From assembly GCF_011038785.1 (NCBI RefSeq), contig NZ_JAAKDT010000004.1, forward strand, positions 34,627 to 98,626: a DNA stretch of 64,000 bases, given 5' to 3'. The notes below the pieces were generated by a model that saw only the letters and a list, made by a program, of their open reading frames with translations, was not told where the DNA came from and ran no database searches. Positions 7,981 to 17,700 of the stretch are shown piece by piece (the stretch's first letter is position 1; each line of letters opens with the position of its first letter). The translations under genes were made by a program, and so were the position numbers. The stretch is from Parabacteroides sp. ZJ-118. Lineage in GTDB: Bacteria; Bacteroidota; Bacteroidia; Bacteroidales; Tannerellaceae.

Positions 7981-10900
7981 ATGAAGATGAGAGCAATTGT
8001 TTTATCTGCCCTGATACTTTGCGGCATTTCGGCGGTTATTATGTATAGCCGGGCCGCCCGGCCTCAACAAAGAAGTTCTGTTATCACGCAAGCGATAAAC
8101 GAAAAGAATACCCCGATGGTGATCAAGAATCTTATCCTCAAGATGAAAGAACAGATGGAGATAAACGACGATCGGTTTCCGGAACTGATACGGGACGTGG
8201 AGAATTACACCAACAGCCGCGCCGACTCGGCTTCCGTGGCGGTATTGCATTCCATGCTGGCGGAGATGTATCAGCACTACTACCAACGGAACCAGTGGAC
8301 CATCGACCGAAGAACCCAATTAAGCGGTTATATTCCGGAGGATATGCGGGAATGGACTTCCAACTTATTCACGGATAAGATCAAGGAAGAGATCGATTTA
8401 TCCTTGCGACCTGCGGCCTTGTTGCAAAATACGCCTGTCAGCAGGTTCAAGGATATCCTGGAGACCGGAAAGGACTCGCAAACCCTGCGTCCGACGCTCT
8501 ATGAGTTCCTCGCCTTCCGGGCACTGGACATCCAACCGACCGTACAGATCTATAAAGACTTGATCGCCTTCCAAAATAAGGAACCGAATATGAAAGCGGT
8601 TCTCCTTACGGAATTGGACTACCTACGGTTTCTTTACGGGGATAAAAGGGATAAAGCCTCTTTCGAGGCCTACAGGAACGCGTTGGATGAGCTTTACAGG
8701 AGCTTAGCTTCCCAAGACTATGCCGCCGAGATCTTAATCGCCCAATTGGATTTGATTAGCGGCAGTATGTTTCGCCAGGTCTCTACCCAATGGGATTCTA
8801 TCAAAGCGGAGGAGGTAAAACTATGCGAGGAGGGTATCAAACGGTATTCCGGTTACCCTCGCACGGCTATCCTAAAGAATCGCTTGGCGCAATTGGAACA
8901 ACCGACTTTATCCGTATCTACGGACAACACGGTTTATCCGGGACAACAATTGGCGATCAAGCTGGAATATAAGAATGTACGGAAAGCCCTCGTGCAAATC
9001 TATCGAAGCTCGAAAACACCTTTACAAGCGGCAGCCCACACTTCCGCCCGGAAACCGAGTAGCAACACCTTGGGGCAACTCGTACATGAGAAGACCTTCT
9101 CTTTACTACTGCCCGACACCTATTCGCGGCAAGATACGACCCTACATATAGCCATGGACCAACCGGGATTGTATGAATGTGTCGTAACCGTACCCGGACA
9201 ACAGCTAAAGACGACCCATACGGTTAGCGTAACCCGCTTGGCCGCGATCCATCGCAATCTTCCCGGTAATAAACAGGAGGTCATGGTTACCGACTATCTC
9301 AGCGGGAAGCCTATTGATGGCGCGGTCGTTACCTATTACGGCGGTCAGCGTCGCAGCCTGCAGGAACGAGGTAGCGTCAAGACAGACCGGGAAGGCTTGG
9401 CCACGCTCCCGGCGGACCGCCAGGTTTTAGCGTTCCAAGCCAGCAGACCGGGAGATACCAACGCGCTGTTGACAACCATCTACCCGACGGGTTCCGGTCA
9501 CAGACCCGAAAAGAGCCCGGTGGAAGTCTCTGTCTTTACGGATCGCGGGCTTTACCGTCCGGGACAAACCCTTTTCTTCAAAGGTCTCGCCTATGTTAAA
9601 GACTCGAACGACCCGCATGCCGTGGCCGGACAGCCTTTCACGGTGACTTTACACGACGCTAACGGGAAAGAGATAGCCCGGAAAAAGGTCACGACCAATG
9701 ACTTCGGTTCTTTTAACGGCGAGTTCTCCCTCCCCAAACAGACCTTGAGCGGTGTCTTCCGGTTAAGTACCGGACAGATGAGCGTATATGTCAATGTGGA
9801 GGAATACAAACGTCCGACTTTCCAAGCGCACTTCCTTCCGATTAAAGGCGATATCGCTTTTGGCGATTCCGTTACCATACAAGGCGAGGCGGCGACATTC
9901 TCCGGCGTGTCACTGCCCGGTGGCGATGTCGCTTGGCGTATTACACGCAGGCCCTTCCTGTCGTGGAGGTATTTCCGATCGAGCGCTCCGACACAAGTCG
10001 CGGAAGGGAGTACCACCCTTTCCGGCGATGGGACATTCAGCGTATCTTTCCGTCCCCAAAAAGAGGAGAATACGGATCCATACGCTTCCGCATACCAGAC
10101 CTATGAGGTATCGGCTACCGTGACCGATAGCAAGGGAGAGAGCCAAGAGGCGAATTACACCTTCTCGGTCGGAGAATCCAGTATCGTATTATTCACCAAC
10201 CTACCGACACAAGTCGAGAAAGACTCGGTAAAAGCCGTGGTCGAAGCCCGGACGATCAATGGGGAGATGATTTCCACCTCCGGTACTTTCAAGATCGTAG
10301 AACAGATCGCAAACCGATCCGATAAAAATAGCGGGGAGGGCTATCGGGAGGGCAAGCAAGTCGCTTCCGGTAATTTTACCAGTGGCAAGGAGATCAGTCC
10401 GGCTATTTTCAACGCATTGTCCTCCGGACGTTACCGCATTTTGGTAGACGCCAAAGATAGCCAAGGACGGCAGAGTAAGAACCAGTCCGATTTCATCCTG
10501 TACGGAAAGAGCGACAAGCGCCCTCCCGTATTTACCCATACTTGGCTGCTGAAAGAGAAGACAACTTGTTTGCCCGGAGAGGACGCGGAGATCGTGTTCG
10601 GCACTTCCGACAAGGATGCCTACGTGCTCTATGAATGGTTTGCCGGGAACAACCGTATCCATCATGAGGTGATCAGGCTAAGCGACGCGAACCGTCGGTT
10701 TAAGATCCCGTTCAAGCCGGAATATGGAGACGGAATCACCGTATCCTTCACGTTCGTAAAGGCGGGTGAACTATACATTACCCAAGTACCCGTAGCGCTT
10801 CAGCTACCCGACCGGCAATTGACCATCAAGCCGATAACCTTCCGGGATCGTTTACTTCCGGGAAGTAAGGAGAATTGGAAATTCCGTATCACCGACGCGG

Positions 10901-13662
10901 ACTCCGCGATCGTATCCGCCGAGGTTCTGGCCGGCATGTACGACGCCTCGCTAGATAAAATCATACCATTCAATTGGTATTTCTCCCCGCGGAGAACGAT
11001 CCTGCTACAAGCGCCCCGTTTCTCAACCGGAACCGGATTCCAGCGTAGTTATCAATATGACCAGACGGAGGCTAGGTATATAAAGGTACCTCAATATCAA
11101 TATGACCGTTTGAACTGGTTCGGTCTATTCAATACGATGCGCGGGCGGAGATACGGCCAGTCATCCATGGCAGGAGGTATCCTGATGAAATCGGCGATGG
11201 CTACACAGGCGAACATGGCTGTGGAGGTAGCGGAAGATCGCGCAATCGCAGAGGGCAGTACTTTGGAGGAGGAGACTGTAGAGTCTACAGAGACTTTATT
11301 CAGCCGATCCGATCTTTTCGCCAAGGGGAGCAGCCTGCCGATAAGTCCGGAGCAAATCCGGCAGAACTTCGCGGAAACCGCCTTCTTCTACCCGACCTTA
11401 CAAACGAACGAGGCAGGAGACCTGTTCGTAAATTTCACCCTGCCGGAAAGTAATACGACATGGAAACTACAGCTGTTGGCCAACACCCAAGACCTGAAAT
11501 ACGGCCTGCTTACGAAAGAGATTATTAGTAGCAAACCCTTGATGGTTCTACCGAATCTGCCTCGCTTCGTCCGTCAAGGGGATGCGGTCAGCATCAGCAC
11601 GCAAGTCATCAACAATTCCAAGGAAGCGGTATCCGGCCGTATACGTATCGAGCTATTTGATCCGGATACTGACCAGCCGATTATCTGCTTGAGCAAGTCA
11701 CAACGCCCGTTTGAGTTGCAACCGGATAGCATCGCCGCCGTGAGCTGGTTGATCCCGGTTCCCCAACAGATCAGTCTGCTGGGCGTACGTATCCTGGCCG
11801 ACTCTGAAAAGGGAAGCGACGGGGAGCAACAGATCGTACCGGTCCTTTCCAATCAATTGCTTATCACGGAAAGCACCCCGTTCTATCTGATCCAAGAGGG
11901 AGAGAAATCATTCCGTATCTCCGGGAACTCAGAGGGTAAAACACCGTTCCGTCTCACACTGGAGATGACCGGAAATCCGATTTGGTACGCGGTACAGGCA
12001 TTACCGACGATCACACAGCCGAACAATGATAATATCTTGTCTTGGTTTGCCGCTTATTACAGCAATACGTTGGCTTCCTATATCGCCCAAGCCCATCCCC
12101 GCATACGGGAGGTGATCAGCCAATGGACCGCTCAAGGAGGGAATGCCTCTACGCTCTATTCAAACCTGGAAAAGAACCAAGCGCTTAAGAACATACTCTT
12201 GGAAGAGACGCCTTGGGTACTGGCCGCCGATAACGAGACGGAGCAAAAGCAACGCTTGTCTTTGTTGTTCGACCTGAGCCGTGCGGACGGATTACGGGAA
12301 GCGGCCCTGCGACAGTTGATCCAACAACAAAACGAAGAGGGGGGATGGAGCTGGTTCAAAGGTTTCCCCGCAAGCCGTGCGATCACGCTTTCCATCCTGA
12401 AAGGTATGTCACAGCTTGTACAACTGAACGCGATCCAATACGGGCAAACGGAGAAAGAGATGCAACTGAAAGCCATCAAGTTCTTGGACAAGTGCATGCA
12501 AGCGGATTACGAGAGCTTGCGGAAACACGATAAAAAATGGCAAAACAGAGGCCCCTCGCCGGAGCAGGTAGAGTTCTTATTCGTGCGTAGTTCCTACCGG
12601 GATATCCCGGAACTGGGAGATGCCCGGGAAGCGATCCGTTTCTATACGAACCAAGCGGAGAAGCACTGGAATCAATATGCTTTAATCAATAAGGGAGAAA
12701 TCGCCTTGTTGATGCATCGGAACGGTAAAAAGGAGGTATCGACAGCGATCCTTACATGGCTAAAGAAGACCGCTACGATCTCCGAGGAGAAAGGGATGTA
12801 TTGGGCAAACAACCGCAGGGGGAACGATTATTTCACCTCACCGGTCGACACGCATTGCTTATTGATGTCCGTCTTCAACGAGATCGCGCCGGATACCCGG
12901 AACACAAACCGGATGAAACAATGGTTGCTAAACCGGAAACGCACACAAGACTGGGAATCCGTACCCGCCACGGTAAACGCCATTTATGCCTTGCTACTCA
13001 CGGGTAGCGATTGGCTGAACACGCGGAATACCTGTGTAGCGACATGGGACGGCAAGACCTATAGCACCGCGGAAGGGGAAATCGCTACCGGTTATCTCAA
13101 AACGATACTGCCGGACGAGCCGGCTCATCGCTCCGCTAACCCCGTGCTCTCGATCCGCAAGGAAGGAAACACGCCGGCATGGGGAGCCGTCTACGAGCAA
13201 TACTTCCAAGACATCCATAAGGTAAAAGGACAAAAAGGGGTGTTGAATGTCGAGAAGAAATTATTCGTCGAGACCCATAACGGTACCAACCGCCAAATCC
13301 GTCCGGTGACACCGGAGCAGCCGCTCCGCATCGGAGACAAGGTAATCGTTCGGCTAACAATCCGGACAGACCGTGAAATGGATTACGTATTCTTGAAAGA
13401 TCTACGCGCGGGCTGCTTCGAGCCGGCCGATCAACTTTCCGGTACGGAATCAAGAGACGGTATCTGGTATTACAGATCCCCGAAAGACGTGTCCGAGAAT
13501 TTCTTCATCAACCGTCTGCCGGAAGGTACGTTTGTCTTGGAATATCCGGTCTACGTATCCCGTAGTGGCGAATACGCCGGAGGTATCAGTACGATTCAAT
13601 GCATGTACGCCCCGGAATTCGTGTCGCACACCGCCGGAGAAAGCCTACAGGTAGAGCCTTAA
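7981..13662 (+). CDS. Alpha-2-macroglobulin-like protein, apparently thioester-less
   Basis: About 1893 residues. A hydrophobic N-terminus (IVLSALILCGISAVIMYS) is followed by helical sequence, MG-type beta domains (VFTDRGLYRPGQTLFFKG near 520, the MG2 hallmark), a bait-like flexible stretch (about 1075-1125), the A2M central domain (FFYPTLQTNEAGDLFVNFTLPES) and an alpha-toroid domain with GGWSWF near 1455. Related bacterial proteins are periplasmic or envelope-tethered protease traps. Where relatives carry the thioester Cys-x-Glu-Gln before the toroid, this protein reads QPNNDN near residue 1347, so covalent trapping looks impossible. The usual pbpC partner is absent. I use the ATG at 7981, which begins the hydrophobic segment, rather than an upstream TTG at 7939. 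A strong hairpin follows the stop. Confidence 0.88.
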   Translation: MKMRAIVLSALILCGISAVIMYSRAARPQQRSSVITQAINEKNTPMVIKNLILKMKEQMEINDDRFPELIRDVENYTNSRADSASVAVLHSMLAEMYQHYYQRNQWTIDRRTQLSGYIPEDMREWTSNLFTDKIKEEIDLSLRPAALLQNTPVSRFKDILETGKDSQTLRPTLYEFLAFRALDIQPTVQIYKDLIAFQNKEPNMKAVLLTELDYLRFLYGDKRDKASFEAYRNALDELYRSLASQDYAAEILIAQLDLISGSMFRQVSTQWDSIKAEEVKLCEEGIKRYSGYPRTAILKNRLAQLEQPTLSVSTDNTVYPGQQLAIKLEYKNVRKALVQIYRSSKTPLQAAAHTSARKPSSNTLGQLVHEKTFSLLLPDTYSRQDTTLHIAMDQPGLYECVVTVPGQQLKTTHTVSVTRLAAIHRNLPGNKQEVMVTDYLSGKPIDGAVVTYYGGQRRSLQERGSVKTDREGLATLPADRQVLAFQASRPGDTNALLTTIYPTGSGHRPEKSPVEVSVFTDRGLYRPGQTLFFKGLAYVKDSNDPHAVAGQPFTVTLHDANGKEIARKKVTTNDFGSFNGEFSLPKQTLSGVFRLSTGQMSVYVNVEEYKRPTFQAHFLPIKGDIAFGDSVTIQGEAATFSGVSLPGGDVAWRITRRPFLSWRYFRSSAPTQVAEGSTTLSGDGTFSVSFRPQKEENTDPYASAYQTYEVSATVTDSKGESQEANYTFSVGESSIVLFTNLPTQVEKDSVKAVVEARTINGEMISTSGTFKIVEQIANRSDKNSGEGYREGKQVASGNFTSGKEISPAIFNALSSGRYRILVDAKDSQGRQSKNQSDFILYGKSDKRPPVFTHTWLLKEKTTCLPGEDAEIVFGTSDKDAYVLYEWFAGNNRIHHEVIRLSDANRRFKIPFKPEYGDGITVSFTFVKAGELYITQVPVALQLPDRQLTIKPITFRDRLLPGSKENWKFRITDADSAIVSAEVLAGMYDASLDKIIPFNWYFSPRRTILLQAPRFSTGTGFQRSYQYDQTEARYIKVPQYQYDRLNWFGLFNTMRGRRYGQSSMAGGILMKSAMATQANMAVEVAEDRAIAEGSTLEEETVESTETLFSRSDLFAKGSSLPISPEQIRQNFAETAFFYPTLQTNEAGDLFVNFTLPESNTTWKLQLLANTQDLKYGLLTKEIISSKPLMVLPNLPRFVRQGDAVSISTQVINNSKEAVSGRIRIELFDPDTDQPIICLSKSQRPFELQPDSIAAVSWLIPVPQQISLLGVRILADSEKGSDGEQQIVPVLSNQLLITESTPFYLIQEGEKSFRISGNSEGKTPFRLTLEMTGNPIWYAVQALPTITQPNNDNILSWFAAYYSNTLASYIAQAHPRIREVISQWTAQGGNASTLYSNLEKNQALKNILLEETPWVLAADNETEQKQRLSLLFDLSRADGLREAALRQLIQQQNEEGGWSWFKGFPASRAITLSILKGMSQLVQLNAIQYGQTEKEMQLKAIKFLDKCMQADYESLRKHDKKWQNRGPSPEQVEFLFVRSSYRDIPELGDAREAIRFYTNQAEKHWNQYALINKGEIALLMHRNGKKEVSTAILTWLKKTATISEEKGMYWANNRRGNDYFTSPVDTHCLLMSVFNEIAPDTRNTNRMKQWLLNRKRTQDWESVPATVNAIYALLLTGSDWLNTRNTCVATWDGKTYSTAEGEIATGYLKTILPDEPAHRSANPVLSIRKEGNTPAWGAVYEQYFQDIHKVKGQKGVLNVEKKLFVETHNGTNRQIRPVTPEQPLRIGDKVIVRLTIRTDREMDYVFLKDLRAGCFEPADQLSGTESRDGIWYYRSPKDVSENFFINRLPEGTFVLEYPVYVSRSGEYAGGISTIQCMYAPEFVSHTAGESLQVEP

Positions 13663-13673
13663 ATCTGCCTTTT

Positions 13674-13716
13674 CTTACGATGGGCATTCTAAGCTTCTTT
13701 CAATGCCCATCGTAAG
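13674..13716 (+). terminator. Hairpin after the macroglobulin gene
   Basis: A perfect 15-bp inverted repeat (CTTACGATGGGCATT and its complement) around a 13-base loop, starting 12 bases after the stop and followed by a moderately T-rich stretch. Probable intrinsic terminator. Confidence 0.65.
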
Positions 13717-13865
13717 CTTCTCGCTTTTTCCCTAACAAGGAATTGGTTATCGGTAGAGAAACGACCAGAGACTGAGTTGTTAAACACCTTGCATTATCAC
13801 TTTGTGAATATAAGCAAAAAAGTTCTGAATTTCCAACATTGCGCATTTTTTTCAACCAAAATCAC

Positions 13866-13873
13866 TACTTTTG
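13866..13873 (+). promoter_or_regulatory. Bacteroidetes -7 box for DUF1573-meaB operon
   Basis: TACTTTTG matches TAnnTTTG, 27 bases before the ATG at 13901. A possible -33 TTGC sits at 13839-13842. Confidence 0.55.
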
Positions 13874-13900
13874 TGTTATCCATTAAAACTAAACGATAAG

Positions 13901-14278
13901 ATGAAACAAATAGTTTTTATTTTCATGGCGATCCTGTTAGCGACAGGAATGGCCTCGGCTCAGAAAAAAGCAGTTATTTCCGCGGAAACAACCAGTTTTG
14001 ACTTTGGTACCATCAAGGAAGCGGACGGAAAAGTATCCCATACGTTTGAACTATCCAATACGGGCGATATGCCACTGGTCATTACACGTGTAATCGCGTC
14101 TTGCGGATGCACGACCTCGGAATGGCCGAAAGAGCCGATAGCACCGGGCAAGAAAGCCCAGATCAAGGTTACTTTCGATCCGGCAGGACGCCCGGGTCCT
14201 TTCACGAAGACCATTTCCATATACAGTAACGGGAAAACCGGAAGCTTCATCCTGAACATCCGGGGAGAGATTGAATAG
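13901..14278 (+). CDS. DUF1573 (ASH-like) exported protein, single domain
   Basis: A 125-residue protein: signal peptide (MKQIVFIFMAILLATGMASA) and one immunoglobulin-like DUF1573 domain, recognised from FDFGTIKEADGKVSHTFEL, then ITRVIASCGCTTSEWPKEPI and GKKAQIKVTFDPAGRPGPF. The SCGCT cysteine pair is conserved in the family and may bind a metal or form a disulphide; no function is established. The ATG at 13901 begins the signal peptide; an upstream in-frame TTG lies inside the promoter box. It is followed 28 bases later by a larger paralogue, probably by tandem duplication. Confidence 0.88.
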   Translation: MKQIVFIFMAILLATGMASAQKKAVISAETTSFDFGTIKEADGKVSHTFELSNTGDMPLVITRVIASCGCTTSEWPKEPIAPGKKAQIKVTFDPAGRPGPFTKTISIYSNGKTGSFILNIRGEIE

Positions 14279-14306
14279 GAAACACGTAAGAAAATCCCCA
14301 ATTGGA

Positions 14307-15416
14307 ATGCTGAATATCAAAAAGTTGATCCTTCCGCTTATAGCGACTCTATCTATAACGACAGTCTGGGCACAACAAGGTGCCCAAATCTTGTCGGATG
14401 AGTTGACTTATAATTTCGGGACGATAGCCGAGGCCGATGGATTCGCCAGCCATACTTTCACGATACAGAATACGGGAGACGCCCCTTTGGTCATCACCCG
14501 TGTTACCGCCTCTTGTGGTTGTACACGGCCGGAATGGACCAAGTCGCCGATCGCTCCCGGTAAGACGGGCGAGGTTAAGGTAACGTATAATCCGAAAGGA
14601 CGCCCCGGCCCGTTTTATAAAACCGTATCGATATTCAGCAATGGGAAGAAAGGGAGTTACAGCCTAGCCATTAAGGGGAATGTCACTCCGAAACCTTCGC
14701 AGCCCATCTTTACGTATCCCTATTCGATCGGTGATCTGAAGCTGCATACGAAGACGGTTCTGTTCAGCAGTATCCGTCCGGAGGAAACGTTGGGCGAGAA
14801 GATCAACATCAAGAACGAGGGAAAGGCCTCGGCTACGATTCATCTGGGTAAAGCACCTCACTACCTCAACGTACAGGTGAACCCGGCGACCCTTCAACCG
14901 GACGAGGTCGGTGCCATTACGATCCTTATGGACGCCAAGGTCCTGAAGCGGAAGGGACGAGTCTCTACGCTTTTGCCGGTCGTGATACAGAGCGCCGGAA
15001 AGAAGGAAGTGTCCGGTGAGATCCGGATCTCCGCCAACGTGATCGATAATTTCAGCAAACTATCCGCGGCGGATAAAGCCCAAGCCCCGATAGCGGAATT
15101 ATCCGGCACTTTACTGGAATTCGGCAAGCTACCGGACAAGAGAAATATCGTTCCGTTGATCGGTGGCAAGGTATCGAGTACGTTTGAGATTACGAATGCC
15201 GGAAAGACTCCGCTCACGATCTATAGCGTCACTTGTGATGATGAGCGTGTCGATTTATCCGGCGGCAAGAAAGATCTTAAGCCGGGAGCGACCGCTACCT
15301 TCAAGGTAACCTTGCGACCGAAAGAGATAAAGACAAAACTTGAAGCACTTATTAATGTCGTATGCAACGATCCGAACGGGCCTATTCGCTTGATCAAGGT
15401 GACGGCATACAAATAA
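14307..15416 (+). CDS. DUF1573 (ASH-like) exported protein, multi-domain
   Basis: About 369 residues with a signal peptide (MLNIKKLILPLIATLSITTVWA). The first domain closely copies the preceding protein (YNFGTIAEADGFASHTFTI, SCGCTRPEW, NPKGRPGPFYKTV). Two further ASH-like beta domains follow (about 150-260 and 270-369), the last one again FGKLPDKRNIVPL...VSSTFEITNAGKTPLTI but without the Cys-x-Cys pair. Probably periplasmic or surface-located. Nine bases separate it from meaB. I chose ATG at 14307 because it begins the signal peptide; the TTG at 14271 overlaps the upstream gene. Confidence 0.87.
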   Translation: MLNIKKLILPLIATLSITTVWAQQGAQILSDELTYNFGTIAEADGFASHTFTIQNTGDAPLVITRVTASCGCTRPEWTKSPIAPGKTGEVKVTYNPKGRPGPFYKTVSIFSNGKKGSYSLAIKGNVTPKPSQPIFTYPYSIGDLKLHTKTVLFSSIRPEETLGEKINIKNEGKASATIHLGKAPHYLNVQVNPATLQPDEVGAITILMDAKVLKRKGRVSTLLPVVIQSAGKKEVSGEIRISANVIDNFSKLSAADKAQAPIAELSGTLLEFGKLPDKRNIVPLIGGKVSSTFEITNAGKTPLTIYSVTCDDERVDLSGGKKDLKPGATATFKVTLRPKEIKTKLEALINVVCNDPNGPIRLIKVTAYK

Positions 15417-15425
15417 TAGATTGAT

Positions 15426-16523
15426 ATGGAACATCCAGAAAACGATGATCAGTACAAGGGATTGAAAGTGAATAAGGGCATCGCGGATGTCCCTATCGTG
15501 AATCCTTATATTAAAAAACGCGCCCAGCGCAAGGTATATACGCCTTCTGAATTCGTGGAAGGTATCTTAAAAGGGAATATCACGATACTCAGTCAGGCGG
15601 TTACCTTGGTGGAAAGCTCTAAGCATGAGCACCAACAGGTAGCGCAGGAGATTATCGAGAAATGTTTGCCTTTCGCCGGGGAATCGGTCCGTATCGGTAT
15701 TACGGGCGTTCCCGGAGCGGGAAAGAGTACCTCTATCGACTCTTTCGGCATGCACTTGATCAACCAAGGACGTAAGCTTGCGGTATTGGCGATCGACCCG
15801 AGTAGCGAACGCTCGAAAGGCAGTATCCTGGGAGATAAGACCCGTATGGAGGCTTTGTCGAGAGAGAAAAACGCCTTTATCCGCCCCTCTCCATCTGCCG
15901 GCTCCTTGGGAGGTGTCGCCCGTAAGACCCGTGAGACCATCGTATTATGCGAGGCCGCCGGTTTCGACACCGTGTTCGTGGAGACCGTGGGTGTCGGGCA
16001 GAGCGAGACAGCCGTACATTCTATGGTAGACTTCTTCTTGTTGATCCAACTTGCCGGTACCGGCGATGAATTGCAGGGTATCAAGCGAGGCATCATGGAA
16101 ATGGCGGACGGCATTATTATCAATAAAGCGGATGGAGACAATATCGATAAGGCGAATCTCGCCGCCGCTCAGTTCAGGAATGCCTTACATCTTTTCCCGC
16201 CTTCGGAATCGGGCTGGTTCCCGAAAGTGTTGACTTATTCCGGTTATTATAACCTAGGCATCCAGGAAATATGGGATATGATCGGAAAGTATATGGAGTT
16301 CACCCAAAAAAATGGCTACTTCAACTACAAACGTAACGAGCAGGCGAAATACTGGATGTACGAAAGTATCAACGACACGCTGCGGGATAAGTTCTACCAC
16401 AACCCGGCGGTAGAAGGTATGCTGGAACAAACGGAGAAGCAGGTCTTGAACAACCAGATCAGCTCTTTCGTGGCTGCCAAACGGATGATCGATCTGTTCT
16501 TGGATCAGATCGCCGCGAAATAA
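15426..16523 (+). CDS. meaB: Methylmalonyl-CoA mutase-associated GTPase MeaB
   Basis: A G3E-family GTPase of 365 residues that gates cobalamin loading and protects methylmalonyl-CoA mutase. The Walker A is GVPGAGKSTS near residue 95; DPSSERSKGSILGDKTRM, RPSPSAGSLGGVARKTRE and ETVGVGQSE (switch regions) and NKADGDN (base recognition) follow. Bacteroidales use the mutase in the succinate-propionate pathway; the mutase genes are not in this window. Sits at the end of the DUF1573 operon, convergent with pfkA. Confidence 0.96.
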   Translation: MEHPENDDQYKGLKVNKGIADVPIVNPYIKKRAQRKVYTPSEFVEGILKGNITILSQAVTLVESSKHEHQQVAQEIIEKCLPFAGESVRIGITGVPGAGKSTSIDSFGMHLINQGRKLAVLAIDPSSERSKGSILGDKTRMEALSREKNAFIRPSPSAGSLGGVARKTRETIVLCEAAGFDTVFVETVGVGQSETAVHSMVDFFLLIQLAGTGDELQGIKRGIMEMADGIIINKADGDNIDKANLAAAQFRNALHLFPPSESGWFPKVLTYSGYYNLGIQEIWDMIGKYMEFTQKNGYFNYKRNEQAKYWMYESINDTLRDKFYHNPAVEGMLEQTEKQVLNNQISSFVAAKRMIDLFLDQIAAK

Positions 16524-16561
16524 ACGCATGAGAGCGCCGCATGATCCAACCCTAAGCAGAC

Positions 16562-16595
16562 ACCCGGATGTATATACGATCGGCTACATCCGGGT
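16562..16595. terminator. Hairpin between convergent meaB and pfkA
   Basis: An 11-bp perfect inverted repeat (ACCCGGATGTA with its complement) around a 12-base loop, 38 bases after the meaB stop and 27 before the pfkA stop. It has no long T run on either side, so termination is inferred mainly from its position. Confidence 0.5.
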
Positions 16596-16622
16596 TCCTG
16601 TCCATATAAAGGGAGGCCTTAT

Positions 16623-17603
16623 TTAGATGGAAGAAACACGGAGCGTGTTCAACAAATCTCGGTTAATAGGCTTATCATTCTTGATCGCTTTGGAGAATGG
16701 CACATAGACGATCTGGTCGTTCTGGATACCCATCATCACGTTGCGCTGATCATCCAACAAGGCATCGATAGCGGCTACCCCCATACGCGTCGCCAAGATT
16801 CGATCTTGTGCCGTAGGAGAACCACCACGCTGCAAGTGACCTAAAATAGAGACACGTACATCGAACTGCGGATATTCCTTCTTCACACGCTCGGCGACAC
16901 CCATAGCACCACCGGTCACCTCACTCTCGGCAACTAATACGATACTACTGTTCTTGGACTTACGGAATCCAGTCTCGATCATCTCGGCCAATTGATCTTT
17001 CTCCAGGGAGATTTCCGGGATAATAGCGGCTTCGGCACCGGAAGCGATCGCCCCGTTCAACGCCAGGAAACCGGCGTCGCGCCCCATAACCTCCACAAAG
17101 AACAAACGATCATGCGAGGTAGCCGTATCACGGATCTTGTCCACGCATTCCATGATCGTGTTCAAGGCCGTATCATAACCGATCGTCGTATCCGTGCCAT
17201 ACAAGTCGTTATCAATCGTACCCGGCAATCCTACGATCGGGAAATTAAACTCCTGCGCGAAAATACGCGCTCCCGTCAACGTTCCGTCTCCACCGATAGC
17301 GATCAAAGCATCGATCCCATGCTCTTGCAACTTATCATAGGCCTGTTTACGTCCCTCGGAAGTCTTGAACTCCACGCAACGGGCGGTCTTAAGGATTGTT
17401 CCACCGCGTTGAATTATATTACTGACATTTTGTGTCTTGAACTCTTCAATCTCATCTAGGATCAACCCTTTGTAACCGCGGTAAATACCTTTCACTCTCA
17501 TTCCGTTATAAATAGCGGAACGTGTTACCGCACGAATAGCGGCGTTCATTCCCGGGGCATCACCTCCGGACGTTAAAATACCAACACACTTTACTGTAGA
17601 CAT
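16623..17603 (-). CDS. pfkA: ATP-dependent 6-phosphofructokinase
   Basis: Phosphorylates fructose 6-phosphate in glycolysis. 326 residues, close to the bacterial PfkA norm. Motifs: [34 protein letters not shown] with catalytic Asp, GRDAGFLA, and [15 protein letters not shown]. The Gly of GGDGT favours ATP rather than pyrophosphate as donor. The ATG at 17603 is used; the in-frame TTG at 17633 falls in the promoter box. Confidence 0.97.
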   Translation of the reverse strand: MSTVKCVGILTSGGDAPGMNAAIRAVTRSAIYNGMRVKGIYRGYKGLILDEIEEFKTQNVSNIIQRGGTILKTARCVEFKTSEGRKQAYDKLQEHGIDALIAIGGDGTLTGARIFAQEFNFPIVGLPGTIDNDLYGTDTTIGYDTALNTIMECVDKIRDTATSHDRLFFVEVMGRDAGFLALNGAIASGAEAAIIPEISLEKDQLAEMIETGFRKSKNSSIVLVAESEVTGGAMGVAERVKKEYPQFDVRVSILGHLQRGGSPTAQDRILATRMGVAAIDALLDDQRNVMMGIQNDQIVYVPFSKAIKNDKPINRDLLNTLRVSSI

Positions 17604-17630
17604 AGCGTCATTGATTTTAATGTTCTCCGG

Positions 17631-17638
17631 CAAAAGTA
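17631..17638 (-). promoter_or_regulatory. Bacteroidetes -7 box for pfkA
   Basis: The minus strand reads TACTTTTG, 28 bases before the ATG at 17603, suggesting pfkA has a promoter of its own downstream of ispH. Confidence 0.6.
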
Positions 17639-17700
17639 GTAAATATTTAGTTATTCCTCTGTCTTTCTCCCGGAAAGTTCACGTAATCTTAATCAAAACA

